The notes under the pieces were generated by a model, which saw nothing but the letters and a program-made list of their open reading frames with translations, did not search any database and was not told the origin of the DNA. This document shows, piece after piece, positions 5,118-11,760 of a stretch of DNA of 12,934 nucleotides (within the stretch, counting starts at the first letter, position 1; every line of letters begins with the position of its first letter). Origin of the DNA: CAZADA01 sp964524065 (GTDB lineage Bacteria > Pseudomonadota > Alphaproteobacteria > Caulobacterales > Maricaulaceae); the NCBI GenBank assembly GCA_964524065.1, contig CAZGCB010000077.1:1-12934 (forward strand), written 5' to 3'. Position numbers and translations under genes: made by a program.

Positions 5118-8100
5118 TTATTCAGCCGGCGCCCCCGCCAGAGCCGCTTGTTTGGCGCTTCTTTTGCGCGCACGCCGCTGACGGCCCTTGGCCATCATGG
5201 AGAATGCCGCCGGCGCGAAGAACAGGGCAAGCACCGCCGAGCCCGCCACACCGCCGGCGATGGCGGTGGCCAGCGGTAGCCAGAAGCTGTCACCTGCGAG
5301 GATGAGCGGTACGAAGCCCCCAATGGTGGTGAGGGTTGTGGAGATGATATGGCGGCTGGCGTCCACCGTGGTCTCCACAATGGCCTCCACATCCCCGGTG
5401 ACGGCTTGCGGATTGGCCTTGAGCGCCGACAACACCACAATCGCCCCATTCACCGCCAAGCCCACCAGGCCCATGGCGCCGATAATGGCGTTGAAGCCGT
5501 TCGGCTGGCCGAACATCCACACGCCCAAAAAGGCGAGACCCACCGACAAAACGCCCACCAGCGCCACCACGCCCGCATAGCGGAAGGAGTTAAACGCCAG
5601 CACCAAAGCGCCCATCATCAGAATGATCAGCGGGCCGGCCGTGGCGAACAGAATGCCCAAAGCATCGCCGCTGGCGTTGGCTTCCCCACCAAATTCCAGA
5701 CGATAGCCGGCCGGAATCTCCACATCCGACTGCGCTAGGCGCTCGCGGAAGTCCGTCAGCGCCACATCCGGCAGGGTGAACGGGCTGACATACCCATAAA
5801 TGCGATTTACCCTCTGCGCGTCGATGCGCGTGATCACCGCCATTTCCGGCTCCAGCGTCACATCGCCCAGGGCGCTCACCGGCGCGCCCAATTCGCCAGG
5901 GCGCGCGCCTGGAGCGGCTTTGCCGCGCACGGCGTCGAGATTGGAGCGCGCGCCGTCATCCAACAGGACGCGCACCGGCAATTCCTCGGCGCCTTCCAAG
6001 ATGCTGCCGCCCACCGCACCGTCCAAATCGCTGCGCACCAATCCGGCGATGTCGCGCAAGCTCAGCCCCGCCAGCGCCGCCGAAGCGGGATCGGCCTGAA
6101 TGCGGGCCACCGGCGCGCCGCGCTTCATTTGGGCGTTGGTGAAGGTGACGTTGCGGCTTTGGCTGAGCAGCAGGCGGATCTCATCGCCCAAAGCGCTCAG
6201 CGTTTCAAAGTCCGGCCCGAACAAGCGCACTTCCAGCGGCGCGTTCACCGGCGGTCCTTGCTCAAAGGGCAGCACCAAGAACTGCGCTTCAGGAAAGAGG
6301 TCGCGCACCTTCGGCGCCAAATCGAGCACGATGCGCCGCGTGTCTTGGGGGGAGTCCGTGCGCACCCAACCCGCGGCGAAATTGGGCTGGCCGTTGCCGT
6401 CGGCGAGCACGTTGTAATAGGTCCGTGGCGGTTGCGCCCCCAGCACCCAGCCCACATGACGCACCGACGGGTACTCGGCCAACAGAGCCTCGGCTTCCTC
6501 CGTCACGCGGCGTGTCTCAGCGATGGAGGCCTCCGGCGGCAGCGTCACCGCCATCTGGAACATGTCCCGATCGGTGGGTGGAAAAAACTGCATGGGCAGG
6601 GTCGACGCCCCATAGAATCCAGCGATTGGCGCGGCCAGGCCCAAAAGGATGCCGGCGATCGGAACCCGCGCGATGAAGGCCAACACTTTACGGTAGGCCC
6701 AGGTGAGCGGTGGGATCGTGAGGCCTTGGTTCAAAAACCCAGGCTTGCGCAGGGCGTCCGATCCGCCGTCGAACCAGGCGGCGAAGGCCGGCACGATGGT
6801 CATCGCCAAGACCAGCGAGGAGCCCACGGCGAAAATCACCGACACGCCGATCATGCCGACAAACTCACCGGCGCTGCCGGGCATCAGCGCAATCGGTGCG
6901 AAGGCGAGCATGGTGGTGAGCGTGGACGCGAGCAGCGGCGCAAATAAATGCCGTACGGCCTGGTCCACAGCCTCGAGGGGCGCTGCGCCGCGCCCGCGAC
7001 GCAGACGGTACTCGTGCACCATCACAATGGCGTTGTCGATGAGCAGGCCGAGCGCGATCACCAGCCCCGTCACTGACATTTGGTGCAGTGGTTGATCGGC
7101 GAGGCGGATGAGAAAGATCACCAATAAGCTGGTGAGCGGCAGCGCCGCGCCGACGATAAGCGCCGCCCGCCAGCCCATCATGACGAACAGCACCGCAAAC
7201 ACGATCAGCGCTGAGACGCCCAAGGTGCCGGCCAAGCCCATCAGACGGTCGTCCACATAGGCGTTCTGTTCAAAAATGATGTCCGCCGTGATCTGCGCCG
7301 GCAGCTCGGCGCGGAAGGTCTCCACAATGGCGCGGGCCTGCGCGTTCCACACATCAGAGCGGGAGTTCGGCCGCAGATAAGCGCCCACCAACACCGTGCG
7401 CGATCCATCAACGACGGCGATGGACGCCGGCGGCGTGGTGACGCCCTTTTCCACGTCGGCGATGTCGCCCACACGCACGGCGTCGCCATCGGCTTGCTGC
7501 AGAAGGGGCACTTCGCGCACGCGCGTGACGGAATCCAGCTCCCCGGCCACCTGCACGCCCAGGCTGAGACGGTCGGCGCGCACTTGCCCGGCGGGGCCTT
7601 TGGGGTCTGAGGCGGAGATGCGCGCGGCGACATCGCCAGCGGACAGGCCGAGCGCCGCGAGGGCGTCGGCATCGGCCAACACACGGATTTCCTCAACGCT
7701 TTCGCCAAAAATCTGCGTTTCTTCGGTGTCGGGCATGATCTGCAGCCGATCCTGCAGATCCTCCGCCAGACGGCTGATGACGCCCAAAGGCGCTTCGGCC
7801 CCGTCAGCCCAGCTCAGGGCGATGATCATGGTGGCCGCGCCGACATACTGCCGCTCCACCTCCGTCGCGCCGACGCCGGCGGGGAAGGTCTGGCGGGCCA
7901 GCTCCACCTGATCGCGCACCAGCGTCCAGGCCTGATCCACCTGGGCCGGCGTGAGCTGTTCACGCAGCTCCACATTGACGATGGATAAGCCGGCCCGCGT
8001 TTTGGAGATGATTTGGCGCACCTCGCCCAATTCCAGCAGCCGGGCCTCCAGCGGCTCGGTGACCAACGCCTCCACCCGTTGCGCCACTGCACCGGGGAAC

Positions 8101-8243
8101 GGGGTTAGCACCAGGCCATAGCGCTCCACCAGGGTGGGGTCTTCCTGCCGGCCCATCGTCAAGAGGGAGCCCGCGCCGGCGGCGCAAATCAGCAGCAGGG
8201 CCAGAATCGACAGGCGCGAATAGCGGGTGAACAGCGTCGTCAT
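5118..8243 (-). CDS. RND efflux transporter permease subunit
   Basis: Inner-membrane, proton-driven pump of the AcrB/CzcA superfamily, 1041 aa, the usual length. It has the N-terminal TM1, then GRQEDPT and TPFPGAVAQRVEALVTEPLE, typical of HAE-type permeases. Two large periplasmic loops alternate with TM2-6 (about 335-490) and TM8-12 (about 860-1012), and a basic cytoplasmic tail ends the protein. TM4 reads GLLIDNAIVMV: the first relay Asp (AcrB D407) is D403, but the second (D408) is N404. In TM10 the AcrB lysine (K940) is aligned with N932 (GLAVNGAIVVL). The ATG at 8243 is chosen because AAGGA lies 8 bases upstream; a GTG six bases earlier would sit too close. Two in-frame stops, TAA then TAA one codon later, end the gene. 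It pairs with the adaptor gene 76 bp upstream. The substrate cannot be read from sequence. Confidence 0.95.
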   Translation of the reverse strand: MTTLFTRYSRLSILALLLICAAGAGSLLTMGRQEDPTLVERYGLVLTPFPGAVAQRVEALVTEPLEARLLELGEVRQIISKTRAGLSIVNVELREQLTPAQVDQAWTLVRDQVELARQTFPAGVGATEVERQYVGAATMIIALSWADGAEAPLGVISRLAEDLQDRLQIMPDTEETQIFGESVEEIRVLADADALAALGLSAGDVAARISASDPKGPAGQVRADRLSLGVQVAGELDSVTRVREVPLLQQADGDAVRVGDIADVEKGVTTPPASIAVVDGSRTVLVGAYLRPNSRSDVWNAQARAIVETFRAELPAQITADIIFEQNAYVDDRLMGLAGTLGVSALIVFAVLFVMMGWRAALIVGAALPLTSLLVIFLIRLADQPLHQMSVTGLVIALGLLIDNAIVMVHEYRLRRGRGAAPLEAVDQAVRHLFAPLLASTLTTMLAFAPIALMPGSAGEFVGMIGVSVIFAVGSSLVLAMTIVPAFAAWFDGGSDALRKPGFLNQGLTIPPLTWAYRKVLAFIARVPIAGILLGLAAPIAGFYGASTLPMQFFPPTDRDMFQMAVTLPPEASIAETRRVTEEAEALLAEYPSVRHVGWVLGAQPPRTYYNVLADGNGQPNFAAGWVRTDSPQDTRRIVLDLAPKVRDLFPEAQFLVLPFEQGPPVNAPLEVRLFGPDFETLSALGDEIRLLLSQSRNVTFTNAQMKRGAPVARIQADPASAALAGLSLRDIAGLVRSDLDGAVGGSILEGAEELPVRVLLDDGARSNLDAVRGKAAPGARPGELGAPVSALGDVTLEPEMAVITRIDAQRVNRIYGYVSPFTLPDVALTDFRERLAQSDVEIPAGYRLEFGGEANASGDALGILFATAGPLIILMMGALVLAFNSFRYAGVVALVGVLSVGLAFLGVWMFGQPNGFNAIIGAMGLVGLAVNGAIVVLSALKANPQAVTGDVEAIVETTVDASRHIISTTLTTIGGFVPLILAGDSFWLPLATAIAGGVAGSAVLALFFAPAAFSMMAKGRQRRARKRSAKQAALAGAPAE

Positions 8244-8259
8244 AGGCACGATCCTTACA

Positions 8260-8284
8260 GGGCCGTCAAAACTGGGCCGTCAAA
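8260..8284. repeat. 11-bp direct repeat between adaptor and permease genes
   Basis: GGGCCGTCAAA occurs at 8260-8270 and again at 8274-8284, separated by 3 bases. The second copy is part of CCGT-CAA-ACGG (8277-8287), a tiny hairpin. It lies in the leader just ahead of the permease ribosome site and may be a slippage duplication or a translation-control element. Confidence 0.6.
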
Positions 8285-8319
8285 CGGTTCTGAGCGTGAC
8301 AGGGGCGTGGGGCGCGGCC

Positions 8320-9510
8320 TTAAACCGGCTCGCGCCCGGCGACTTGCGTCGTCGCGGGGGCGGCGGCGTCCTCCGGCTCGAGGCGCACCACTTGGCCTGG
8401 CGCGACACGCTCCAGACCGACCGTGACGAAGCGCTCCCCATCGCGCGCGGCGCCGCGCACATAGGCCCGTTCCGCTTCGATATGAACAATCTCCACATAG
8501 CGCCGGTCTAAAGTGTGCAGTCCCGGTTCAGTCTCCGACGGCATGGCGACGAACACCGTCCACAAGCCGCGCCGCCCCTCGGACAAAGCCGTCAACGGCG
8601 CCCAGAACCCTTCGCCTGGGGCCTCGCCCACCAGCCGCAAGCGCGCCACTTCACCCGGCGCGGCCTCGCCATCCGTGACATCGAACACGGTTGCGACGGT
8701 GCGGGTGGTGCGATCCACCACTTGGGTGACGGCGCGCAGTCGGCCGGTGATGGTGCGATCGGCGATGTCGAAGGCGTAGTCGGCGCCCACTCGTAACGTG
8801 CGGCTTTGCGCCGCTGGCAGGCCGACACGGATCTCCACGCCCTCGGTTTCGGTGAGGTCCAGCACCGGCGCGCCAGGGCCGGCGACAGCGCCCTCGTCCA
8901 GATGGCGCGCCGTGACGACGCCGGCGAAGGGCGCGACGAGCAGGGACAAATCCCGGCGTACTTTGAGCTGCTCCAGCTCCGCGCGCGCCACTTGCACCGC
9001 CGCACGCGTGGCGGAGTCGTTGGCTTCAGCTTCGTCGCGGGCCTGCGCAGAGGCGTTGCCGCGCGCCGTCAGCTCGCGCTGGCGCTGCACGGTGAGACGG
9101 GCCAGCTCGGCGTTCGCGTCGGCCTGGCGCAGCCCCGCTTCAGCGGCCGCGATTTGCGCGTCCAAAAAGCGCAGATCCAAACGCGCCAGCTCTTGGCCGG
9201 CGTCCACCCGATCCCCAAGATCCACCGCGATGGCGTCGATCAGGCCGCCATTTTCAAAACCCAAGCTGCTTTCGCGCCGGGCGGTCACCACGCCGGCGAA
9301 GCGCTCCGCCACATCGGCGGCTTGTTGCAGCCGCACCGTTTGCGTCGTCACCAGAATGGGCTCCAGAACCTCCCCCGCGACGGGCTGGCTCAAGGCTGCG
9401 CTGGGCGACACAGCGGCTGCAAATCCAGTTCCCGTCAGCGCCACGAGCGCGGCGAAAGCGGCGCGGCGCCGTGGGGCGGCCCGGCCCGTGCGGTCAAGAT
9501 GCGGCGTCAT
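8320..9510 (-). CDS. RND efflux periplasmic adaptor (membrane fusion protein, HlyD/AcrA type)
   Basis: Periplasmic adaptor of 396 aa that links the inner-membrane pump to an outer-membrane channel. The N-terminus has a basic stretch (RTGRAAPRRR) and a hydrophobic core (AAFAALVALTGTGFAAA) ending near SPSAALSQ, so it is exported by signal peptide, with no lipobox Cys. The barrel-sandwich half-motif FAGVVTARRESSLGFENGG comes next, then LGDRVDAGQELARLD. A helical hairpin follows (about 110-180, rich in Ala, Gln and Arg), then the second half-motif LLVAPFAGVVTARHLDEG, and beta-barrel and membrane-proximal domains to the end. The frame is open further upstream to 9624, but I chose the ATG at 9510: it begins the signal peptide, has AAGGACAAGG before it, and leaves the dyads at 9566-9607 non-coding. 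It is 76 bp upstream of the permease gene. Confidence 0.93.
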   Translation of the reverse strand: MTPHLDRTGRAAPRRRAAFAALVALTGTGFAAAVSPSAALSQPVAGEVLEPILVTTQTVRLQQAADVAERFAGVVTARRESSLGFENGGLIDAIAVDLGDRVDAGQELARLDLRFLDAQIAAAEAGLRQADANAELARLTVQRQRELTARGNASAQARDEAEANDSATRAAVQVARAELEQLKVRRDLSLLVAPFAGVVTARHLDEGAVAGPGAPVLDLTETEGVEIRVGLPAAQSRTLRVGADYAFDIADRTITGRLRAVTQVVDRTTRTVATVFDVTDGEAAPGEVARLRLVGEAPGEGFWAPLTALSEGRRGLWTVFVAMPSETEPGLHTLDRRYVEIVHIEAERAYVRGAARDGERFVTVGLERVAPGQVVRLEPEDAAAPATTQVAGREPV

Positions 9511-9565
9511 GGCGGCCTTGTCCTTCTGCCTCGCCCGGGGCAGGGCGGTGTGCGTCTGTGGTGTC

Positions 9566-9586
9566 ACGTAGAGCGCTAAACTACGT
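9566..9586. promoter_or_regulatory. Candidate operator dyad 1 upstream of the adaptor gene
   Basis: ACGTAG at 9566-9571 and CTACGT at 9581-9586 are perfect inverted arms around a 9-base centre, a 21-bp dyad of the size TetR-family dimers often bind. It lies 56 bases before the adaptor start codon and would overlap the -10 region of a promoter whose -35 is TTGAAC on the minus strand (9608 to 9603). The regulator encoded at 9708-10403 is the natural candidate; this is inference. Confidence 0.45.
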
Positions 9587-9594
9587 TTGAAAAG

Positions 9595-9607
9595 TGAACG
9601 GCGTTCA
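9595..9607. promoter_or_regulatory. Candidate operator dyad 2 upstream of the adaptor gene
   Basis: TGAAC-GGC-GTTCA is a perfect 5-bp-arm dyad, 8 bases from dyad 1. A wider pair of arms, TTTGAA (9586-9591) and TTCAAA (9604-9609), overlaps it. On the minus strand the TTGAAC part could act as a -35 element, so a bound repressor would block RNA polymerase. Neither dyad is repeated clearly in front of tetR. Confidence 0.45.
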
Positions 9608-9617
9608 AAATTGCAGG

Positions 9618-9649
9618 CGACCACGCATCGCTAAGGGTGCGTATGGTCG
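9618..9649 (-). terminator. Inverted repeat after tetR, possible weak terminator
   Basis: CGACCACGCA at 9618-9627 pairs with TGCGTATGGTCG at 9638-9649: ten pairs with a two-base bulge and a 10-nt loop. On the minus strand it follows tetR by about 60 bases and is trailed seven bases later by ATTTT. It could partly separate tetR from the adaptor transcript, or be another regulatory dyad. Confidence 0.35.
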
Positions 9650-9707
9650 GTCGTCAGTGTGTACGGTGCTGGCCCGGTGGTGGACGCCGCGACGCTGCCC
9701 GAAAGCG

Positions 9708-10403
9708 TTAGAGCGTCATGCGCGTGTCAGGCGCGCCCAGGCCGCGCACCAGCATGGTGATATGAAAATCAATCAGCGCTTCGCGGTTAATGTGGTTTGA
9801 ACCCAGCATTTTATGCGGGAAGTCCGGATGCTCCACCAGCAACAGCGTCAGGCCATGCAGACACGGCCACACGCTGCTGGCCGCCAGGGCTGGATCGAGC
9901 GGCGCAATAAGACCCGCCTCGACCAAACCACACACCATGCCCTGCAGACGCTGGGCCGCCTCCAACATTTTGGAGTCTTGAGGCACGTCCGCTGTGTCCT
10001 CTTCGGGCATCGCCTCGGCCCCTTCGGCAAACGCCATGCGATAGTGATTGGGCTGCTCCAAGCCGCAATCAATGTAAGCGCGCAGCCCGTCCTGCATGCA
10101 GGCGACGGACATGTCCCGCCCGGCTGTCACATCATCCAAACGCTCCAGCAGGCGTGCGAAGAACATTTCGCGGATGGTTTGTAGGATGGCCTCTTTGGAG
10201 CGGAAATATTGGTAAATCGCGCCCGGTGAGTAATCGATCCGCTCGGCGATGCCGCGAATGGTCAGCCCCGCTTCGCCCTCTTCTGCAAAGAGTGTTTCAG
10301 CCGCGTCCAGAATGAGGTCGCGCACGCGCTGGCGGCGGCGATCCGCGGGCGTGACGTCATCCGTCGACGGCGTGTCTGTGTCAGACAGGGAGGTGTTGCT
10401 CAT
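9708..10403 (-). CDS. TetR/AcrR family transcriptional regulator with WHG-type C-terminal domain
   Basis: DNA-binding dimeric regulator of 231 aa. The N-terminal domain begins at about residue 22 (RRRQRVRDLILDAAETLFAEEG). The helix-turn-helix LTIRGIAERIDYSPGAIYQYF (47-67), followed by RSKEAIL, is a textbook TetR motif. The C-terminal ligand domain carries VWPCLHGLTLLLVEHPDFPH near 178-197, the pattern of the WHG (TetR_C_33) domain, so a small hydrophobic effector is likely but unidentified. The gene lies just upstream of the adaptor-permease pair on the same strand, with a 197-bp gap holding two dyads, and is divergent from a nitroreductase gene across 177 bp. Local repression of the efflux genes is the simplest model. 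The ATG lacks a good ribosome site (GTGTAGATC precedes it), so expression may be low or the transcript nearly leaderless. Confidence 0.93.
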   Translation of the reverse strand: MSNTSLSDTDTPSTDDVTPADRRRQRVRDLILDAAETLFAEEGEAGLTIRGIAERIDYSPGAIYQYFRSKEAILQTIREMFFARLLERLDDVTAGRDMSVACMQDGLRAYIDCGLEQPNHYRMAFAEGAEAMPEEDTADVPQDSKMLEAAQRLQGMVCGLVEAGLIAPLDPALAASSVWPCLHGLTLLLVEHPDFPHKMLGSNHINREALIDFHITMLVRGLGAPDTRMTL

Positions 10404-10580
10404 GATCTACACATGGCTGAGGACTTGCGACGTGGCAATCCGTACGCATATGAAGTTGCAAATGATTCGCGATTGGGATCGGAGGCTCCGCGGAGCGAGG
10501 AACACAGTCCCGGTGATGGCGATCCACGCGCCAACGCGCACAGGCCGCCCAGCTCCGGGGATGAGTGAGAGGACGTGTGC
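10404..10580. promoter_or_regulatory. Divergent intergenic region between tetR and the nitroreductase gene
   Basis: This 177-bp stretch must hold promoters for both directions. For the plus strand, TTGCGA (10425-10430) and TATGAA (10449-10454) with an 18-base spacer are a possible but weak pair. A perfect 12-bp palindrome, GCTCCGCGGAGC, lies at 10485-10496. I see no copy of the dyads found in front of the adaptor gene, so autoregulation of tetR is not supported by shared motifs. Confidence 0.35.
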
Positions 10581-11228
10581 ATGAGCAGTGTTGACGAAGC
10601 TTTGTTGGCGCCTTCCGCGCCGGCTTTTGGCGATGCGGCGGTGGCGGCCCGGCGCTGCGCGCGCACAGTGTCGTTGCTGGCGGCTCGGCGCTCTGTGGTC
10701 GCGCAGGCCCTTGAGGCGCCGGGCCCGTCGGCTGACGAGCTGGGGGACCTGCTGCGCCTGGCGGCCCGTGTGCCCGATCATGGCAAGCTGGCCCCCTGGC
10801 GGTTCATCGTCATCGCCGGGGAGGCGCGCGCGCAAGCCGGCGCCATGCTGGCGGACATCGCCAAAGCGCGCACGCCCGACATCACCGAGGATCAGCTGGC
10901 TCTCGAGCGCCAGCGCTTCACCCGCGCGCCGCTGTGTGTCGCGGTGGTGAGCCGCACGACAGTCCCCCACAAAGTGCCCGAATGGGAGCAAATCCTGTCC
11001 GCCGGCGCGGTCTGCCAGACCCTGCTGATCGCTGCGCACGCCATGGGCTATGCCGGCCAGTGGCTGACCGAATGGTACGCCTTTGATCCGCAAGCGCTGG
11101 CGGGTTTTGGCCTACAGCCCGGTGAGCGCATGGCCGGTTACGTTTTCCTGGGCTCCGCCGTGACGGCGCCCATGGAGCGCAAGCGCCCCGATGTGGCGGC
11201 GCTCACCACGCATTGGCGGGCGCCCTAA
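10581..11228 (+). CDS. Nitroreductase family protein, YdjA-like
   Basis: Predicted FMN-dependent NAD(P)H oxidoreductase of 215 aa, cytoplasmic and probably dimeric. RRSVVAQALEAPGPSADEL (36-54) carries the Arg-Arg-Ser FMN phosphate site. PDHGKLAPWRF (65-75) is the hallmark of the small YdjA branch. HKVPEWEQILSAGAVCQTLLIAAHAMGY in the middle and GYVFLGS near the end also match that branch. A 25-residue N-terminal extension of low complexity precedes the fold. The ATG at 10581 has GAGAGGA seven bases upstream and is preferred over a GTG two codons earlier. The natural substrate of YdjA-type enzymes is not firmly known; nitroaromatics and quinones are reduced by relatives. It is divergent from tetR and could share its control, as detoxifying reductases sometimes do. 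Confidence 0.9.
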   Translation: MSSVDEALLAPSAPAFGDAAVAARRCARTVSLLAARRSVVAQALEAPGPSADELGDLLRLAARVPDHGKLAPWRFIVIAGEARAQAGAMLADIAKARTPDITEDQLALERQRFTRAPLCVAVVSRTTVPHKVPEWEQILSAGAVCQTLLIAAHAMGYAGQWLTEWYAFDPQALAGFGLQPGERMAGYVFLGSAVTAPMERKRPDVAALTTHWRAP

Positions 11229-11251
11229 GCGGCGGCCTCACCCGCGCCCGC
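11216..11251. terminator. 8-bp inverted repeat across the convergent gene ends
   Basis: GCGGGCGC at 11216-11223 and GCGCCCGC at 11244-11251 are perfect inverted arms around 20 bases, spanning the stop codons of the nitroreductase gene and queF, which are separated by only 9 bp. A hairpin here could serve both strands, but no T-run follows on either, and such GC-rich matches also arise by chance. Confidence 0.25.
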
Positions 11252-11726
11252 GATAGGGTGCAACGCCCTGATCGGGGATCCACAGGCCCTCTGGCGGGCT
11301 GCCATGTTGGACAAATACGTCAATGGGAATCCCCCCGCGCGGATACCAATAGCCGCCCACGCGCAGCCAAGGCGGGTTAAGCACCGCCTGCAGCCGCGCC
11401 GCGATCAGCGTCGTGCACGCTTCGTGGAAGGCGCCGTGATTGCGGAACGAGCCCAGAAACAATTTCAGCGATTTGCTTTCCACGATCACGGCGGCGGGCG
11501 CGTAGTCGATCACCACATGGGCGAAATCCGGCTGGCCCGTCATGGGGCACAGGGAGGTGAATTCCGGCGCGGTGAAGCGCACCAGATAAGGGCTGTCGGG
11601 GCTGGGATTGGGCACGGTCTCCAGCACCGCGGCGTCTGGGCTGTCGGGCAAACCAGTGGGCGCGCCGAGCTGTGTCAGGCCGCCAGGCGCACCGCCGGCG
11701 CCGGGCGGAGTGTGTGAATCAGTCAT
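11238..11726 (-). CDS. queF: NADPH-dependent preQ0 reductase (7-cyano-7-deazaguanine reductase)
   Basis: Cytoplasmic enzyme of 162 aa that reduces the nitrile of preQ0 to the amine of preQ1, a step in making queuosine for tRNA. EFTSLCPMTGQPDF (55-68) carries the catalytic Cys60 and Asp67. ESKSLKLFLGSFRNHGAFHE (83-102) holds the family signature and the substrate-binding Glu102. PRGGIPID is also characteristic. The length matches the short single-domain form of Bacillus rather than the long E. coli form. The first 30 residues are rich in Gly and Pro and probably disordered. The frame runs upstream to 11861, but that would overlap the MFS gene by about 100 bases with non-QueF sequence, so I chose the ATG at 11726 despite a poor ribosome site. 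The MFS gene ends 34 bp upstream on the same strand. Confidence 0.95.
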   Translation of the reverse strand: MTDSHTPPGAGGAPGGLTQLGAPTGLPDSPDAAVLETVPNPSPDSPYLVRFTAPEFTSLCPMTGQPDFAHVVIDYAPAAVIVESKSLKLFLGSFRNHGAFHEACTTLIAARLQAVLNPPWLRVGGYWYPRGGIPIDVFVQHGSPPEGLWIPDQGVAPYRGRG

Positions 11727-11760
11727 GGCGTCGCATCTAGCCCGCCCCTTGAGGGCGCGT

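Noticed and set aside
6129..6947. Long plus-strand frame opposite the RND permease
   Set aside because: His-, Arg- and Gly-rich antisense product inside a clearly coding gene.
8244..8249. GTG start for the RND permease two codons upstream
   Set aside because: The ribosome site AAGGA would lie only two bases before it; the ATG at 8243 has proper spacing.
8798..9579. Two overlapping plus-strand frames opposite the adaptor gene
   Set aside because: Both are low-complexity antisense shadows; the minus-strand frame has signal peptide and adaptor motifs.
9511..9624. Upstream extension of the adaptor protein
   Set aside because: It would make both promoter dyads coding and place 38 residues before a signal peptide.
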